From: Streptomyces montanisoli
GTDB taxonomy: Bacteria; Actinomycetota; Actinomycetes; Streptomycetales; Streptomycetaceae
Length of the DNA stretch: 64,000 bases
Assembly: GCF_017813245.1 (NCBI RefSeq)
Contig: NZ_JAGIQL010000009.1
Coordinates: 16,738 to 80,737 of the forward strand
Reading direction: 5' to 3'
The notes beneath the pieces were generated by a model that searched no databases, was not told the origin of the DNA, and saw nothing but the letters and a program-made list of their open reading frames with translations. The position numbers and the translations under genes are program-made. Shown one piece after another: positions 61,909-64,000 of the stretch. Every line of letters begins with the position of its first letter. Within the stretch, counting starts at the first letter, position 1.

Positions 61909-64000
61909 TCAGAGCGTCGCTTGGTGGACGCGTCCCGCCACCCCGCGGAAGGCAGCGAGCACCGTGCCGTCCGGGTTGGCGGCCAGTCCGAGCGCGCCGT
62001 CGAACACACCGCTCGCCCAGGCGGAGTTCTTCGCCCACCCGCCCCAACTGCCGCTTCCTGAGGCCGTGTAGTCACGCTCCCACAGTGTGTAGTCACTCGC
62101 CCGCGCGTACATACGGACGGCGTTGCCCGAGGCGACGAGGGCCGGGCTGCCGCTGACCGTGCCGCCGAGCGACGTCCACGACGACCAGGTGCCCGACGCG
62201 TCGCGCACCCGCTCCCACACCGCGTCGTCGTTGGTGCGCACGGCGACGTGGGTGCGTCCTGCGGCGTCGGTCACGGCCGCGGGGCGGCCGGTCACGGTGC
62301 GGCCGGACGGGGCGCCCACCGGGGCCCAGCCGCCGGCCGGGCCCCTGCTGACCACCGAGCCGTCGCGTGCCGTCGCGAAGAGCGTCCAGTCGTCCGGGCC
62401 CGTGAACGCGACGGCGGGATCGCTCGCGAGGCTGCCGCCGAGCCTGAGCCACCTGCCCCAGTGCCCGCCTTGGCGGACGCGGTGGTAGGCGGCGCCGTCC
62501 GTGCCGCGCACGAAGACGTCGATACGGCCGCCGGCTGAGCCGTAGGCGGCGGGCGCCCCCGCGATGCGGCCGCGCACCGGGCCGCCCAGGTCGATCGTGT
62601 GCGTCTGCCAGGCGCCGTCGCGGCCGCTCTGCTCCCGAAGCGACCCGTCGGCGCCGCGGGTGAACGCGGTCAGTCGTCCGCGGTCGGAGACCAGTGCGGG
62701 GTCGGCCGTGGAGGACGTGCCGAGCGCGGTGCCCGGCGCGGCGTCGGTGCCGGACAGCTTGAGGGAGGCCGTGCCGTGCGCGGGCACCGTCACGGTGTAC
62801 GAACCGGTGCGGGTGCCGCGGTCGGCCCGCGCGCGCAGGTCGCGCACGGCCACCCGCCCGGTGAGCCCCGCGTCGGCGAAGGTGACGGTGCGCCGCGCGG
62901 GCGCGTCCGAGCGGTTGAGCAGCACCACCGCACGCTTGCCACGTCCGCTGAGGACCTTGCTGTACACGTCGCCCGTGGCGTCGGTCGCGATCCGGACGCC
63001 CTGGATGTCGAGCGGGTCCTGGTCGACGGCGATGATCTCCGGGTCGGTCAGTGTGTCGATCATCGACCGGGGCAGCTTGCGCGGGTCGGAGCCGATGACG
63101 AGCGGTGAGGCCATCTCGGCCCACATCACCAGCTGGGTGGTGGACTCCTCCTGGTGCAGCTCGTAGGAGCCGTCGGCCAGTTGGCGCATCGGGACCAGGT
63201 AGTCCGGGTCATTGTAGTGGCCGGGGCTCTCGGCCTCGGGGTGTGCGGCGTTCGCATCCATGTTGCGCAGGATGTCCGGCCACTCCCCCGCCGTCGGACT
63301 GCCCCAGGCGATGTCGGTGCCGGTGCGCCAGGAGGTCGCGAGCGACGGGCCGTACGCGTAGGCGTTGTGGGCGTCCTGCGCCGGGGTGTGGGGGACGCCC
63401 CAGTCGTCGGTCAGCGGGTTGCACAGGTTGAGCAGCATCGGCCTGCCGGTCGCGGCGACGGCGTCGCTGAACTTCTTGAAGTCCGTGGCGGGATCGGCCT
63501 TCCCGGCGATGCCGCAGAGGAAGTCGGCCTTGATCGCGTCGACCTTCCAGCGGGCGAACTGCTCGGCGTCCTGCCGGTAGTGGCCGCCGCTGCCGAGGCC
63601 GCAGCTCTTGCCGCCGTCGTAGTCGCCCGCGTCGGTGTAGATGCCGGCCTTGAGCCCGCGCTTGTGCAGCCAGTCGACGAGGGCGGGTATGCCGGAGGGG
63701 AAGCGCTCCGCGTTGGCCACCAGGTTGCCGTCGCTGTCGCGCGGCACGTCGGCCTGCCAGCCGCCGTCCAGCCACACGATGTCGTAACCGGCCTTCTTGA
63801 GGCCGCTCTTGACGAGGTAGCCGGCGACGCCCTTGACCTGTTCCTCGGTCGGCGCGCCCAGCCCGTAGTAGGTGTTCCAGCCCATGTAGGGGGTGCGGAC
63901 GTGCGCGGCGGCCGGGGCCCTTCGGGCATGCGCGGCGGTTGTCGCGTTCGCGGACGCGGGTTGGGCGGCGTGCGCGGTGGGCACCGCCACCGCGGCGAGT
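61909..64000 (-). CDS. Secreted alpha-galactosidase GH27 with C-terminal propeller domain (5' end cut by window)
   Basis: At least 696 residues visible; the reading frame continues beyond the right edge, where the end of a signal peptide is seen (AVAVPTAHAAQP, likely cut after AHA). Catalytic domain about 35-420: PYMGWNTYYGLGAPTEEQ, nucleophile Asp in AIKADFLCG, acid/base Asp in SWRTGTDIAWG, then a small beta domain. The C-terminal 270 residues form a PLL/tectonin-like propeller of repeated W/G/D blades (DVFVRGTDGAAYHRVRQGG; RMYARASDYTLWERDY) and may bind polysaccharide. It would release galactose from galactomannan or raffinose sugars outside the cell. Start codon lies outside the window. 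Confidence 0.92.
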   Translation of the reverse strand, partial: LAAVAVPTAHAAQPASANATTAAHARRAPAAAHVRTPYMGWNTYYGLGAPTEEQVKGVAGYLVKSGLKKAGYDIVWLDGGWQADVPRDSDGNLVANAERFPSGIPALVDWLHKRGLKAGIYTDAGDYDGGKSCGLGSGGHYRQDAEQFARWKVDAIKADFLCGIAGKADPATDFKKFSDAVAATGRPMLLNLCNPLTDDWGVPHTPAQDAHNAYAYGPSLATSWRTGTDIAWGSPTAGEWPDILRNMDANAAHPEAESPGHYNDPDYLVPMRQLADGSYELHQEESTTQLVMWAEMASPLVIGSDPRKLPRSMIDTLTDPEIIAVDQDPLDIQGVRIATDATGDVYSKVLSGRGKRAVVLLNRSDAPARRTVTFADAGLTGRVAVRDLRARADRGTRTGSYTVTVPAHGTASLKLSGTDAAPGTALGTSSTADPALVSDRGRLTAFTRGADGSLREQSGRDGAWQTHTIDLGGPVRGRIAGAPAAYGSAGGRIDVFVRGTDGAAYHRVRQGGHWGRWLRLGGSLASDPAVAFTGPDDWTLFATARDGSVVSRGPAGGWAPVGAPSGRTVTGRPAAVTDAAGRTHVAVRTNDDAVWERVRDASGTWSSWTSLGGTVSGSPALVASGNAVRMYARASDYTLWERDYTASGSGSWGGWAKNSAWASGVFDGALGLAANPDGTVLAAFRGVAGRVHQATL

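Overview
The window is chromosomal DNA from a high-GC actinomycete, almost certainly a Streptomyces. Codon third positions are nearly all G or C, GTG starts and 4-bp GTGA/ATGA overlaps are frequent, sugar importers lack their own ATPase, and the gene neighbourhood matches, from memory, the S. coelicolor SCO5998-SCO6042 region in inverted order. No rRNA, tRNA, CRISPR array, insertion sequence or phage gene was seen.

Left part (1-24 kb), mostly housekeeping: a partial GerMN lipoprotein; a split acyltransferase-3/SGNH pair; the beta-oxidation operon fadA-fadB with an operator-like palindrome; ribonuclease D; an atypical LuxR-type response regulator; a DUF3000 protein; coproporphyrin-dependent haem genes (hemE, cgoX/hemY, hemQ) interrupted by a secreted chitinase and a CoA-disulfide-reductase-like flavoprotein; a SURF1 protein; a secreted tripeptidyl-aminopeptidase-type hydrolase; a lectin-like propeller protein; a NYN/PIN-like protein; an RluA pseudouridine synthase; and dxs.

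Middle (24-44 kb), sugar and chitin control: xylFGH-type importer genes behind the ROK regulator rok7B7; ngcEFG-type GlcNAc/chitobiose importer genes; a TetR/MFS efflux pair; aconitase acnA with an iron-box-like site and a perfect palindrome upstream; a LysR regulator divergent from a frameshifted EamA transporter; a second chitinase carrying a chitin-binding module; and a protein fusing an N-terminal HTH to a MurA-like domain, with a perfect 18-bp palindrome just before its start. Both chitinase promoters and the ngcE promoter contain DasR-type elements, so chitin breakdown and uptake look co-regulated.

Right part (44-64 kb), accessory: a Dpp/Opp-like peptide importer, then a block of minus-strand genes that reads as a complete oxidative (De Ley-Doudoroff) route for alpha-galactosides. 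It has a secreted GH27 alpha-galactosidase, a sugar ABC importer, an intracellular GH36 alpha-galactosidase, an SDR (candidate galactose dehydrogenase), a mutarotase-like protein, an SMP-30 lactonase, galactonate dehydratase (dgoD), a KDG/KDGal kinase, a KDPG/KDPGal aldolase, and a FadR/DgoR-type GntR regulator. This is the most notable system in the window. Its enzyme order is inferred from families; substrates are not proven by sequence alone.
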